A stretch of DNA of 64,000 bases from Pyrocephalus nanus (taxonomy: Eukaryota > Chordata > Aves > Passeriformes > Tyrannidae), in NCBI GenBank assembly GCA_038380795.1, contig CM076275.1, positions 8,589,001 through 8,653,000 on the forward strand. Reading direction: 5' to 3'. Below are positions 13,061 through 25,100 of the stretch, piece after piece (positions within the stretch are counted from its first letter, which is position 1; each line of letters begins with the position of its first letter). The position numbers and the translations under genes were made by a program. The notes under the pieces are model-generated. The model saw nothing but the letters and a program-made list of their open reading frames with translations, had not been told where the DNA came from and searched no databases.

Positions 13061-15406
13061 AAGACAAATTTCTATTTTTTTTTCTCTCCAATTTGCAAGA
13101 AGTCTCTCAATCCCATTCCTGAGTCACATACCCCTACTAAGAGCTAGATGATTTTGCTTAATACTTTCACTGAGATTTGCCACTGTGACCTCTCTATGAG
13201 CTGTACCAATTTCTGGATGAAAAAAGCTGGGCAAGTCTCCCTGTGAAACTGTTGTGTGCTCTAAGGAGGGGACCATTGGTGAATGTTGCAAAGCTTCCAC
13301 ATCTATCCACTTCCAGCTTTTCCTTGATGCCTCCCGAAGCTACCCATTGCCTTGTTCAGCTGGGGGAGTTCAGGTCAATAATAAATCACAGTCAGGCTTT
13401 TATCTGTTACTGGAGAACACAATATCACTGAGGATGTTTCAAAAAAAATGTGAGGAACTGCACAATAGCTCCCTTCTAAATCGGGATTCACACTGCAGTG
13501 CATTGTGCATGGCTGAAAATGTTGAGTTCTTTATGATATTGCAAAATGCTGGAATAAAACTCTCCCATATTTCTATTACTATTTTAAAGACCACCCACGA
13601 CAGATTTTGTAAATTATGTTGTTTAAATTCCTTTCAAAGCTCTGTGTCTCATCACAAAAGCTGAGAAAAAACAATGGACTATTATCAGATTATGATGGCA
13701 AAACCTGTAGCTATGGGGTGGCTCTAAAGGGACTTTTTTCCTCTTCTTTCAAATGCAGAGGAGTATAAGCTACTTATTTTTTGTCACTTTAGGGTGTAAA
13801 AGGGGCTCCCTTATTGGTTACATGATAATCTTCCAATCCTTTGCAGAATTAAGAAATCCTGCCTGGTCTGTTTGTCAAGGCTCTGCCTCTCTCAAACAGC
13901 TGGAGAGGTTCTTAGAGCTTCTTTTCATACTCTTTGTTTTTCTTTTTGGCTTTTCTAGTGCAGCAGGGAGGATTTTCCACCTAAGTATGTCACCAAAACT
14001 TTTCACAACACATTAACCTCCAAAAAATATTTAGAAATAGCACAGAGTCTTAAACAGAGGAAGTAAAAGGAAATGGACTAATGGATTCAATTCTGAAGAT
14101 AAAGTAATTGCTATTTTCTAAAAAAAGTGTGATAATTTTATAAGACATATAATACCTTCACTGCCACAGCTGCAATTTGTACAAAGGCATAAGGAATGAA
14201 AGTTCTTATCTTTTTCTTTTAAAATGAAGGCAGTCCAATCCAGTCCTCATTATTAAAAAATAACTATGCAAAAATATTAAGAAAATTAATAAATTGTAAT
14301 TAGTTGCACCAAACAATCTGTGTCCTTCTTCTTGCTAAAGATTAGGAGCTTTATTTTCCTTGGACATTGTGATTTGAAATATTCTGGCATTCCCAATATC
14401 TTGGATCCTCATTTATTATGGCAATTAATTGTTTCATTTTATTCAGGTTGGAGTAAATAATATTCTGTTACGTTATTTGGATGGGAAGTTACAGAAAGCT
14501 CACTGCTGTAACTGTGGATGAGGTCAACTCATCCAGATTGCAGTCCAGGACAGAGCATGAAATAATTACTTTCAAAGCTATTGAGACAAAATTTTGTTGG
14601 CAATCACACACTGCTGCCAAAAGCCTGGCAAGATTGCACTGCTTTCTCTGTAGTTACTGCTGTTCCTCCCTGGCATCAGAACAGACTCAATCTTTACACA
14701 ATTCTGCCCTCAGAACCAGGGTTGTCTCAATAGTTTGAAGGGTCCTCAATTTCGTCATCTCAGACGAGCTGTCAGTATGCTGTGAGGGAATGATGTAGAG
14801 TGTTGATGTGCCTTCCCTGTGTGCAGAGTCTGAGAGAAAAACATTGGATTTGCACCATTTTTACTGGCATGCACACTTTAAATAGCCTTTTATCACCCAG
14901 GTCAATGAGTAAATGCACTGGGATATGCCACCTCTTTTCATTTAATTGCATACTTTAAATATGCATTAAATGTGTCTCTTCCTGTTCATAACAACACACT
15001 TTCTATGCAGTATTTTAATCACAGCCAAAACCTGCTAAGAATCTTAAAAGGGAGAAAAAGAGTCATTCTCTGGTTACATGCTGAAAACTCTCTCCTCAAA
15101 AAATTCCCTCCCATCAACAAACAAATGAGCAAGGTACACATCTGAAAAAAAGAAAAGTGTTATGTGCATGAATTAAACCTGTTGAAGAGCACAATTTAAA
15201 CTCCTTTCTTCTGCTATGAATTCTAAAATCAATTGCACATGAAATACTGATAAATTAACTCCTGATACACATTAGGAAGGAGAAATGGATGCACGACTCC
15301 CGTATGTAACAGGTTTATGCGCTGCAATAGTGACAGACTTGTGTCATGATCTAATGCCATGCCTGGTCATTAAGGTAAAACAGTTATTAAGTATGAGGGG
15401 TCATAA

Positions 15407-15690
15407 ATCATAGAATGGTTTGATAGGAAGGGAATCTTGAAGATCATCTCCTTCCAACTCCACTGTCATGGGTAGGGACACATTCCTCTATCCCAGGTTG
15501 CTTCAATCCCTGTCCACCTGGCCTTGGACACTTCCAAGGATGGGACAGCCACAGCTTCTCTGGGCAACCTGTGCCAGGGCCTCACCACCCTCCCAGTAAA
15601 GAATTTTTTCCTAATATCTAACCTAAACCTACTTGCTTTCAATTTGGACTCACTCTACCTTGTCCTGTCACTACATGCTCTTGGAAATGT
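15407..15690 (-). mobile_element. 5'-truncated CR1 LINE fragment
   Basis: On the plus strand the element begins ATCATAGAATGGTTTGATAGGAAGGGAATC. This is the reverse complement of a CR1 3' end with its CATAGAAT-type tail. It continues through the family's typical blocks: ATCATCTCCTTCCAAC, TGGGTAGGGACA, GGGCAACCTGTGCCAGGGCCTCACCACCCTCCCAGTAAAGAATTT in outline, and TGTCCTGTCACTACATGCTC. CR1 is the dominant avian non-LTR retrotransposon, and most copies keep only a few hundred bases of the 3' end. No reverse transcriptase is present and the copy cannot move. Substitutions throughout suggest an old insertion. The overlapping plus-strand 132-codon frame (15524-15922) is partly antisense CR1 and is not a gene. 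Confidence 0.93.
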
Positions 15691-17564
15691 TTCCTACATT
15701 AATATATTGATATATTTTAATGGATCTCTACTAGTAAAGGGAACATATTCACCTTCTCACAACATAAGGAGAAAGTGTTTTTTACCACAGCAGAGGCAGC
15801 AAGGAAAGATTGTTAAACATTGCTTGATGAAATGCAATGCTCACCTCTTCTCAGAAACAGGAGGCTCTCTCCAAAGCTTGCTGAAATCTGTAGGGATCCT
15901 AGACAGAAATATTTATGGCTGAGACTGTAAATGGAAGATCAAAGGCCAAAAGGAACATCTCTGAAAAAGTTTGAAAGATTAAGAGGACTGGCTAGTCTAC
16001 ACTCTGTCTTCAAACTAATGGCCACTCCTGTGGTATCTGCAGTGCAGATATAAAATCCATTTAGGAGGAATTGAAAGAAGATGAACCCTATAGCCAGAGT
16101 ATGGAATTACTTCTTGAAAATAATGAGAGTCATTTTGCAGAAGTAGAAGCCTGTACCAGAGATTTACGCTAACATTTTTTTCCTAAATTACAGTGAAGTG
16201 TTAGGGCCAATGGATACAGGAATGCATTTCAAAGATCCAAAAGCTTTAGCAGAATTGAGTCACCTCTGAAGATGTCAAGTGTTATTTCTGCCTAATTTAC
16301 AGCTTGACTTTAAATGCACAAAAGGCAATGTGTAATTCCATTATAACAAGTAATGAAACGAATGCTTTTTCAGACATCAATATTGTTTAGAAAGAAATCT
16401 CAGTGGACTAGCTGAATAACAGAGATTAAATTAGTTGGAAAAATAGCTAAGAAATTGAGAAGTTGATTCTCCTATGCCAGGTTTATATAGGAGTGTCACA
16501 TAAAAAAGATTGCCTTCCTTGCAAAGAACAAAATGCAAATAATATTCCCAGAGACACAGAAAACATCTGGCTTCTCTTCACTATATTTTACCAGCCTTGA
16601 CACATACCCAATTTTTTGCATTTCTATAGTATCTCCTCTATATTTCCAGGATCCATTAAGGACTGGAAATAAAATATCTGACAGAGGAGAAAAGAGGAGA
16701 AAGACAGGGGGGAAAAAACAACAAAAAACAACCTCATGATGAACCATCTTTGACAACATCAAAGCAAACCTTGAAAATTCAGGAACTTTTGACAGGTCAT
16801 ATAACAGACAGATAAAACCTATTCATTGCCAAACTGTTTTCAGAGAAGAAGTCAGTGCCAACATCAAAATTGCTCTCTTTTTAATTGATTGAACCCATAT
16901 TTCCATTGTTGGAATTGAAATCCAATTTTAAGTACTGTATTGGAGTTAGAAATAACTGAAATCAAGTATTTTCTTCTGTCAATAACATAGCGAGAGTCAT
17001 CTCTTTGTAACATCAAGGTAAACCAAGGGTAACTCCAGAAGGCTATCAAAGCAATTTTCACTCAGCTGCACCACAAACCTCTGGAAAGATATTGCTCTTC
17101 AGCAATAAATGTTGAAGTTATCAATTGGGGCTGATGTCCACCCATTTAGAGAAAATTGTCATGTAGTCGCTGTTCAAGTGGACACTTCTGCTTGGGAAAT
17201 GTTCTCTGAATCCATGTACATCTTTCTGTGTCCACAGATAATTTAGGAATGCCATTTGGTTTTATCTTCCCTCCCGTTCTTCTGCAAAAGGCAGAGCAGG
17301 GACTACCTGTGAGCACTTGGGAATTTCCTCAAGCTGAGCCAAATCTACATTGCTAACAGGATGTGCTGATGCACACCGAAGAGGCACCTTTTCTCTAGGA
17401 TGCCAATTTGCCAGTGATCTGAATATTTGGTGTGAGAAAGCTTTCTTGCCTTGATAGGGGAGAAACCAAATTTAGCACTGCTATAAACCTGGTGTCACAC
17501 AAATGGAAAAAGAGTGGAACACAAGGCAAATCCCCTGCACCCCATAGCTTTATATAAAGGTTCA
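15691..17564. other. Non-coding unique sequence between CR1 fragments
   Basis: No continuation of the 15.4 kb CR1 element is recognisable beyond about 15690. Short A/purine-rich stretches occur near 16680-16735. Open frames below 90 codons are background. Confidence 0.5.
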
Positions 17565-17616
17565 AAGGTTGGACTCAATGATCTTGGAGGTCTATTCCAA
17601 CCTTAATGATTCTATG
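17565..17616 (+). mobile_element. Very short CR1 3'-end fragment
   Basis: The sequence AAGGTTGGACTCAATGATCT, then a match to the CR1 terminal block (GGAGGTCTATTCCAACC), then ATGATTCTATGG, is the canonical CR1 3' terminus. Only about 52 bp are present, so reverse transcription apparently stopped almost at once, or the rest has decayed. The plus-strand orientation follows from the terminal ATTCTATG at the right edge. Confidence 0.88.
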
Positions 17617-18566
17617 GTAAAAATTCATAGAAACTTCAGTACAAGGCTGACTCTCTACTTCAAATAAGCTTTCCAAGCCTGCATGGTGAGGCTGAGTTCT
17701 TTCAGATGGCTGTCTAATTTTGGGTTTAAACAGGGTTGAATCCCTGGCTTGCAACATGCCTTCTAATGGCAGCTACTGTGCAGATATTTCATAAACTGTA
17801 TCTTTACTCATTGTGGAGTGAATAAGATTGGACGTGTTTGCTGAGCAGAAAAGATCAGAACACATAAAGGAACCAGTGACAGAAAATGCAAATGCCAAGG
17901 AACAAAAATACCTCCCAAATGAGTCATCACAAGCAAAAAGTGATGCTGAGAGATCAGAGGATATCTAAGAAAGAAAGGCATCAAGGAGAGAGCTGTGCCA
18001 CACCTGCACACACCATAGCTGGACAAGTGAATTTCTAGTGACAGAAGACTAAAGTTTCTGCTTTTAAGCCAGTCCCACCACTTCTCATGAAAATTTATTT
18101 CACTGCTGAATAAAACTCAGTATTAGAAACTTGGCAGGTCTTGAGAGAAGACAAGCTGAGTTATTTTTCAACCTGACAAATTAAGTCTGTAGTGTGAAAA
18201 AGCCAGTTTGGATACTCAGCTGGGCTAACTCCACACCAAGAGGTGCACGAACCTGCTACACAGCACTTAAATTCTCTTACAAACATAATAATGTCTCCTG
18301 ACTCTGCTCCTCCAGAAAGAGCTGTAGTGGGGATTAAGGTTAGATAGCAGTTTTATGCATTGCTCTTGAGTTCCATAGACAGGTTTTAGAGCCTTTAAAT
18401 ACTAATTTACTTTCCATGGTTACAAAACCAGATGACACTGTGTTTTTCTTTGCAAGAGTTTGAAGAACTGCCTGTTTACCTCTAAGGCTCAAAGTCTAGG
18501 ATTTAAAGCCTCCACATTTTTGGCTTCAAGTTGCACCTTTACAGAGCAATGGCAATAAAAAGTAGC
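17617..18566. other. Non-coding unique sequence between CR1 fragments
   Basis: Nothing recognisable is seen apart from background open frames of 60-72 codons on the minus strand. Confidence 0.5.
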
Positions 18567-18640
18567 ATTCACGGAATAGTTTACATTGGAAAAGTCCTCT
18601 AAGATCATCAAGTCCAGCCTTTGACTGATCACCACTAAGG
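18567..18640 (-). mobile_element. Short, diverged CR1 3'-end fragment
   Basis: The plus strand reads ATTCACGGAATAG, TTGGAAAAGTCCTCTAAGATC and ATCAAGTCCAGCC. This matches the reverse complement of the CR1 subfamily end whose common form is 'TTGGAAAAGACCTCTAAGATCATCGAGTCCAACC'-like. It fades out by about 18640. The terminal 8-mer repeat is reduced to about one degenerate unit, and divergence is higher than in the 45 kb copy. Confidence 0.75.
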
Positions 18641-21600
18641 TGGGAATACAAGGTGTCTAGAAAGGCAGATGAAATCTGGCAGTGCCCCTCGAGCAGTGGT
18701 CAGCAGAAGTGGGAACCCAGGAAAAGCTGTGCTTAAGGACCTTCCCTCCTCACTCCCACACATCCCAGCACGCAGCACCGGAGGAGGGGGTCAAAGCAAA
18801 TCCCAGCCACCAAGGAGATCAGTAGCTTGCTTTCCTTCTGTTTTGCTCAACACCAGTTTCATGTTTTCATTTTCAGAAGAAAGATTGGCCCAGGCAGACA
18901 CACTCCCCCAGCCAAAATAAACTCCTTACCGTTAAACCAAGAAAAATGAGGGCAGACTCTGCTGTAGGCTTGTTTTAGACTCTGCATTTAAAGTCAAGAA
19001 TTAAATCAATAGTTGAATGAGTAGAGAAAGCAAAGACTCCTTCCTTAGTTCTTAAAGTGTTCCAGGTTAATATTTGCCTCCTTGTGCTCCAAGGCAGCAG
19101 AGCCCTGCTGGTCCTTTCAGCTGCAATTTTCCTTCTTTAAATAATGGCTGCCCAACAGCCCTTTGATTTCTAGAACTCTCCTTTTCCCCCTGGGTTCTAC
19201 CCTGGAAATGCTCAGGCCTTCCTTATTTCTCATAATTAACATCACTGAGCCACAACAGTGAGAGGTTGGGGTTTACTAATTAGCTCTTTTGCCCGAGGAT
19301 GAGAAGGCTGAAAAGAGCAAGCTTTTATTTTTATCTTTTGGAAGAGAAAACTTGGAAACAACCTGCAATTAAGGTACAAATATCAGTCCAATGCGTTATC
19401 TAATTACTTGCTGCAATGCAGATGCAATGTGTGTATGAGGAGGGGTAAAATGTAGAAAACCACACTCACATTTGCTAGGTATCAAACCTCAAGCATCTGC
19501 TCCTGTTGAAAGATGTTTTTGTCTCCCAGTTTCCTCTGAGATGTGGGTATTGAGGGAGGGAAGAACTTTTCCCAGGCTGGAGAAGACAGTGTAGTCTGAT
19601 CAGATACAAACTCAACAAATTACACTTGGCATTCAGGAGGCAACTGGTGGCATCAGCCCCTTCCTTGTGAAACAGCCAGAGGCTTTGCCATGAGGACAAA
19701 TCAAGCAAATGGTGTTCTGGGCTCAAATGTTGTAGTTTTCTCCTATGCACCATCCTGGGCTTATCTCCTTGGAGGGAATAGGAAGAACATTTGAAAGGCG
19801 ACAAAAACAAGGGTCCCATTTGCATCCCATTGAATGAAATACCTTCCCCAGGTAAAACAGTGCATTCCCAGGTATTGAACTCCACTGGCAGCTCCATCCT
19901 TGATTAAAGAGGACAAATAAAAGATTTATTGAATAACAGATATGCTTTGCTGCCAGATGGCAATGAAGAAAAGGAGTCCCTCTTTTTGTCCTTTCCACCT
20001 TTCCTTTCAAATCCATAACAGTGACTTCACACCTGCAGAATATATTTTGAAGTTCCCAGAAGCTCTGAAAATGGGATTGTTGATAATCTGCTGATTTTTA
20101 CTGCCCAAATAATTCACTTTTACAGACCCGGTTCCCAGTGTCTCTGTATGTGTTCTTTGATCATCAGTTGATACTTTTCAGATTTATTTTTTCTCAAAAT
20201 AAGATTGCTTTTTTCTATTGAAAAGAGAATCAGTGTTCAGTCTTCATGAGTAACTGCATTCCTAAACTTCTGTTCACAACTAGTTTTCAGCAACAATGTC
20301 ACAATAGCTACCAGTGGGTGGTCATGGAGTGAAAATTCGTACAAGGTGGATAGAAACTTTCAGTTGCAAACTAATGGTTTAATCATGGAAACCTCTGTAG
20401 AAAAACAGAGCAAAACTCTGGATTGACCTGCTGTAGCACGGAAGAAGGGAGATGTACTGAAACCCAAACAGAGTATCTGCCATACATTTGTTTTAAGGAC
20501 AGCTGATGATCTACAAAATACGGCTGTAAAAGTTCCCATTCCTCCCCAGCATATTTTGGTCTTTATCTTCCAGGGGAGAAAAAAAAAAAAAAAGAAGAAG
20601 AAAATAGGACATTAGGATGCACAAAGTCAATATAAATGCAGCAGGTACATGAGCAGATTTATGACAAGATCACAATTGGAGTGATCACACTAGCGGAGTC
20701 CTCTGTATGTAACACATTCATCAGCATCATTCTGGTGATGGGAATAAAGTCCTGTGAGACTTTACAATATTAATGGCTGTCTTGAAAAAGGAAAAAAATT
20801 AGGGTGGGAATTTTACCTGGCCGAACTGAACACATTTTGAATAACTCCCTTTCCTCTATTATTAAGAAAACTATTACTTATACAGTTAATGATTACATGT
20901 CATTAATAATAGGTACTCAAGAGAAAGTAGAGTGACATTACAATACTGTGAAAGTGCTGAATTCCCATTAACAAGATCCTTTTAAATATGGGCTTTAACA
21001 GGGCTTTAACGTGCTCTGTGCCCGTTTAGTTGTTGTGCAACCATGGTATCTGCTGGCAGCAGTTGGGGAGTAGAGGCAAAGGACTATTCAGTGCTGGAGC
21101 CTTCTCCCATAATGTTGGTGGGTGGCAGCCTGGTGCACTCCCACAGTCACTCACAACTCACACAAAACAGAATTGCTGTGGGTCGTTCCCCTATTATATA
21201 GCAGAGCTAAGATTCTGGGCATGGTTCTGAAATGTTTCCCCAAATACAGGCAGAGCTTTTATGGAAATGCTTGAACCTCAAAATTCATGCCAGTGTCACC
21301 TGCAGGAATGTGATTTTTCTCAACTCTGGTTTCTGACATGGGTCTCAGACAGCTTGGAAAAGCAGCATCTCCTGCCTTGGACAAGTCATGGAAAAACTGA
21401 AGATCAAGAGCTGTATGTCCAAGGTTAGATGAGGATTCTCAGCTCCCTGAGTTTGTAATTTCAGAAGTGATTGGATACAACTCAGCCTGGCTCCTCCTGA
21501 GCAGCTGTGCACAAGCACCTGGAGATTCACATACATTTGTACAAGAGATTAGACAGCCAGAACTGTCTGCTCTGAGACCCCAAATGTGACAAAATAATCC

Positions 21601-22095
21601 TCAATGCAGGAATATAAAACTCGAGATGTTTCTGACTCAGTTCTAATTTCACTCAAATGGGAGCAAAAGCTGATGAAAAAATCAAATTCTGAAAGGAGGG
21701 AATATAGACACTCCCCTGCCCCAAATGGCCAAGAAACTAGCACAAGTTCATCATTATTACTTTATTAAACAAAACTAAATCCTGCCTCTGTAGACTAAAA
21801 TTTCATATTACACTTTGCCTTCTGGTTCAGCAGGCTTATTCTCTCATTCTGTCTCACATTTATGATTAATGTACTTGATTTAAGGAATTAGCCAGGAACT
21901 TGGTTTTTAATCCACAGGGTATCTCCTTGCATTTAAGGCAGCACTTCTTGAAAGGGAAATGTTTCAGATGTTTTATTAGACTGAACCTGGAGAATCCTTC
22001 AGGCTTAGCTGAGATTTTTGCAGTAAGCATCAATCCCGCTTTGCTTCAAGCTGCATGTATCTCTCTAACTCCTTTAATTCTTATTTGTTTTTTAG
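18641..22095. other. Non-coding unique sequence
   Basis: No gene or recognised element is seen. There is an A15 run followed by GAA repeats and an 11-bp near-tandem duplication (GGGCTTTAACA, 20990-21010). The 140-codon minus-strand frame at 19475-19897 has no recognisable motif and is treated as background. Confidence 0.55.
20579..20604. repeat. A15 tract followed by (GAA)n
   Basis: Fifteen A residues are followed by about three GAA units and further A residues, giving a purine-only simple repeat. Confidence 0.75.
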
Positions 22096-22128
22096 AAGCA
22101 CCTTCTTTGTGCATGTACGTCAAAGAAG
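22096..22128 (+). other. Candidate 33-nt microexon, gene not recognised
   Basis: The acceptor is textbook in form: a TCTAACT branch-point match with its A at 22068, a pyrimidine-rich tract, then TTTGTTTTTTAG ending 27 nt later. The donor AAGAAG|GTAAAC follows at 22129. The 33-nt length keeps frame and all three frames are open. In phase 1-1, the phase used by the 45-nt segment at 1875, it reads APSLCMYVKE plus split codons. TGCATG, the RBFOX splicing-factor motif, occurs just upstream (22052-22057) and inside the segment (22110-22115). Many neuronal microexons are 3-nt multiples next to such sites. A pseudo-exon arising by chance remains a strong alternative, and no protein is recognised. Confidence 0.25.
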
Positions 22129-25100
22129 GTAAACACAAGTGAACTTGAAAGCCATTAGCAATCTGTCACATCTTTTAGAAAACTGGAAATGCTGCTTATA
22201 GAAACCATGTCTGCTAATGAGCCAAGTCACCTGCAATCTGAAGCCTCAAACAACTGATAAAGACAACTTTACCACCAGCATTTTACAAAGGCAAACTGCT
22301 GAATGCAGGCTGTAAGAGGGTGAATTCAGTTATATTTTGGCTGAGTTATATATAGCAGGCTGCCTTCCAGAGCATTACCATCAGATGCTGGGTCAAGCAT
22401 GAGCTTTTACATCTCAGATGACATGCACACCATCCAGGTGCATTTTACACACTTGAAGTGCAGACACAGCTTTCAACTTCGTTTTCATTAGTATTAGTTT
22501 AGTATTGATATCAAAATAACCCACAAACCAGTCACTTGGAAATGGGCCAGAAGTATCTAACCTAAATTCTGGGAAGTAGTTAGCATTTTTAATGCTCTTA
22601 GATGCTTTTCATGCTGGTACCCTTGTGTTTAATACCCAGCAAGTTGATCATAAATAAATGTTTTCTTTTGCAGCAATCCATCTACCACTGGCCTTGAATT
22701 TACTCTACCACCTCCAAAAATTCAGTCCCACATTCTGTGCCCCATGCAGAACATTTACCTTTTTTTTGCTGCAAGTTTCTGACTGCAGATCATGGTTTTT
22801 ATTTGCAGTGCAGAGCCCCATTCAGAGAGCGTAAGGTTAACGTGGCAGCTGAAACAGCTGCAGTCAAGTTACAGATGCTGAGAAGCAGCAGATCCACTGC
22901 AGGCTGACACTGCTGCCTGTGAAAGCACACTGGCAATGCTGGCTCAGCTGCAACTGGATCACCTCCCAGCACGTTGTTGGGATGGATAGCCACACTTACA
23001 TCCTTTCTAGCACCAAACAGCTGAGATAAGGGATTGATATTAATTGTGAACAGCCCTTGGTGACTGCTGTACACAATATGTGTGGCTGTGTTCCTTAATA
23101 CTGCACTTAAACACATTCCTCAGGGTGGGGGGTGTAGCCATGTTGTCCTTACTCTCAAACCAGAGAAGGGGAACAGAAAGGAAGCAAAATGTTGGGCTGG
23201 AGTTCCCTGGTGAAGGTTGGATTTGATTTCACTGTATTAGGCTTGGTCTCTCACAGATCCTTGCTGAAATACATGTTGTAGGCTATAAAAGCAACAAACT
23301 TTGTTGGCAGGTCATGAGAGCACTACAGCTCATGTTACAGAGCCTCTGCTTTATTTGCTTGTGTCATTTACCTTTTGTTAAATATAATGAGAAAGTTTCT
23401 TTAATTAAGATGATGGTAGCCCTGCTGTGTTTAATTAGATGACTGTAAAGTTCAATAGTCTGTTCTAGAACTTGAATTAGAATCTACATGACTTGTTTTG
23501 ATTTGTCTAGCTGTCATCAGAGAATGGATTTGATGATGAGTCAGTCTCTGGTCAGGCCACCCTGAGGCTTCATTACTAAGTTAATACATTGAGTGATGTG
23601 TACATCACCTCCTGTTGCAGACATCTGGACACACCAATTAGAAAAGGATCAGCAGTGAAACACATCTAGAACCACATTTACATAATTTGGGAATGCAGCT
23701 TTTCTCTAAAACAACTAACACTTTTTTACTTCTACCATGGGGAAAGATGTCTGAGCTACAGGTCTAGCACTCCCTTCCCTTCTTTTCACATCAGTCTTTA
23801 TTAAGGGCTTCACCCATTTCTATTTTGAGTTTTAATGGTGCCTTGAGCCTGCATACTCAGGTGATCATCACTGGTGTGGGGGACTCATCACAACCTGTGA
23901 GAGATGCACAAGATGGACTTTTCTACTTGAATTAGTGATCTGAATCTCTCTCTTTAGCTACAGTGAGGAGACAGAGCCCTTCAGAATAATCTCAGTAGCC
24001 TGTTTCATTACCTGCTTTAAGACAGAGTGAGTTGCAGTCCTGGCTGCTCTGATGCCACCCAAGAGGAGACCTGCAGTTGAATAGCTCATCAAAGCTGTTT
24101 GCATTTTGTATTCTGTCCTTAGGGGAGTTGCACCGTGTGAGCCCAGCCAGCATAACTCAGAGAGGCTGAGCTGATGAGAAGTTCTGTAAGACGTAAACTG
24201 AACCCAGACTTTCTTCCAAACCATTCTCAAACACTTGTGAAGAATGATTTTGAGTGGAAGAATATTAGATTTCCCCAAACCCATTCTGTACATTAAGCCA
24301 AGTTCCCATATAAGCCACAGCTGCAATAGTACAAAAATGTGTGATAATCTGGTGTCCAGGTATTGGATAAACACAATTGTTTCTTCTTACTGTATTTAAA
24401 TAAAAATGAAGTAGCTAAGGCTCTTGAGAAAACTCCCTACAATTTGGCTCCATTTTAGAGCCCTATCAGAGAGTGCTTCTGTGACACTGGGTAAGTCAGG
24501 CAGCAACCTGGGAACACATGAAAACTAGTTTTCCTAAAGGAGCCAAGCATGTAAAGCTACTCACAGGGTGACAGTCCCTTCCATGGACTTTCTTTTTTTT
24601 TTTTAAGGAACAATTCCCAGAATCATTAGAATTATCTGGTCTTTTACCTCCATTTTACAAATCTGGAAGCTGGGACAAATTTCAGCCCAGTTGGTTGAAG
24701 TCTGTGAAAACTGTATGCAACAATTTTGGGATCTTACCATAGAAAGTTACAATAACTTTAATTAAAAACTTACCAACAAATTAAAACCAGATAAAAGCAG
24801 CAACATTTTCTAATCAAATAACTGGATTTATAAAAGAAATGTAGACTATAAAGATGCTGAAAAAGAATATATATTAGTATTTTACAGCACTTCATAACAG
24901 AGTTAACAAGTGACAAAAGTTCAGCTAAAATAGTGCTTTTTAAATATACTTGCAAGATACTCTTTCATTTTGCTTTCATGTACTTACAAAAACAATCCCC
25001 CACAAACCCAGCAGTTATTTCTGCATATTTCGGAGTGTACTCTGCAAACAAGAAATAATTATAGCTGAGCATTGAGAGAGCTGTGGTTTTTAGTCACCTA

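Larger units (their letters stand above)
9121..15406. other. Non-coding unique sequence
   Basis: No gene or recognised mobile element is found. It contains an A18 run, an 18-bp tandem duplication and an AT-rich block near 12.9-13.05 kb carrying many homeodomain/POU-type words. The 143-codon frame on the minus strand at 12295-12726 is the longest in the window but has no recognisable domain, and overlapping shorter frames occur on both strands. Confidence 0.55.

Noticed and set aside
15524..15922. 132-codon plus-strand frame
   Set aside because: Its first half is antisense CR1 sequence and the remainder is unrecognised.
19475..19897. 140-codon minus-strand open frame
   Set aside because: No motif, no splice or promoter support, Leu/Ser/His-rich composition typical of chance translation.
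22674..22779. Acceptor TTTTCTTTTGCAG followed by a 35-codon open frame
   Set aside because: No donor and no polyadenylation signal; such length is expected by chance.
23958..24374. 138-codon minus-strand frame
   Set aside because: No recognisable protein features and no supporting signals.
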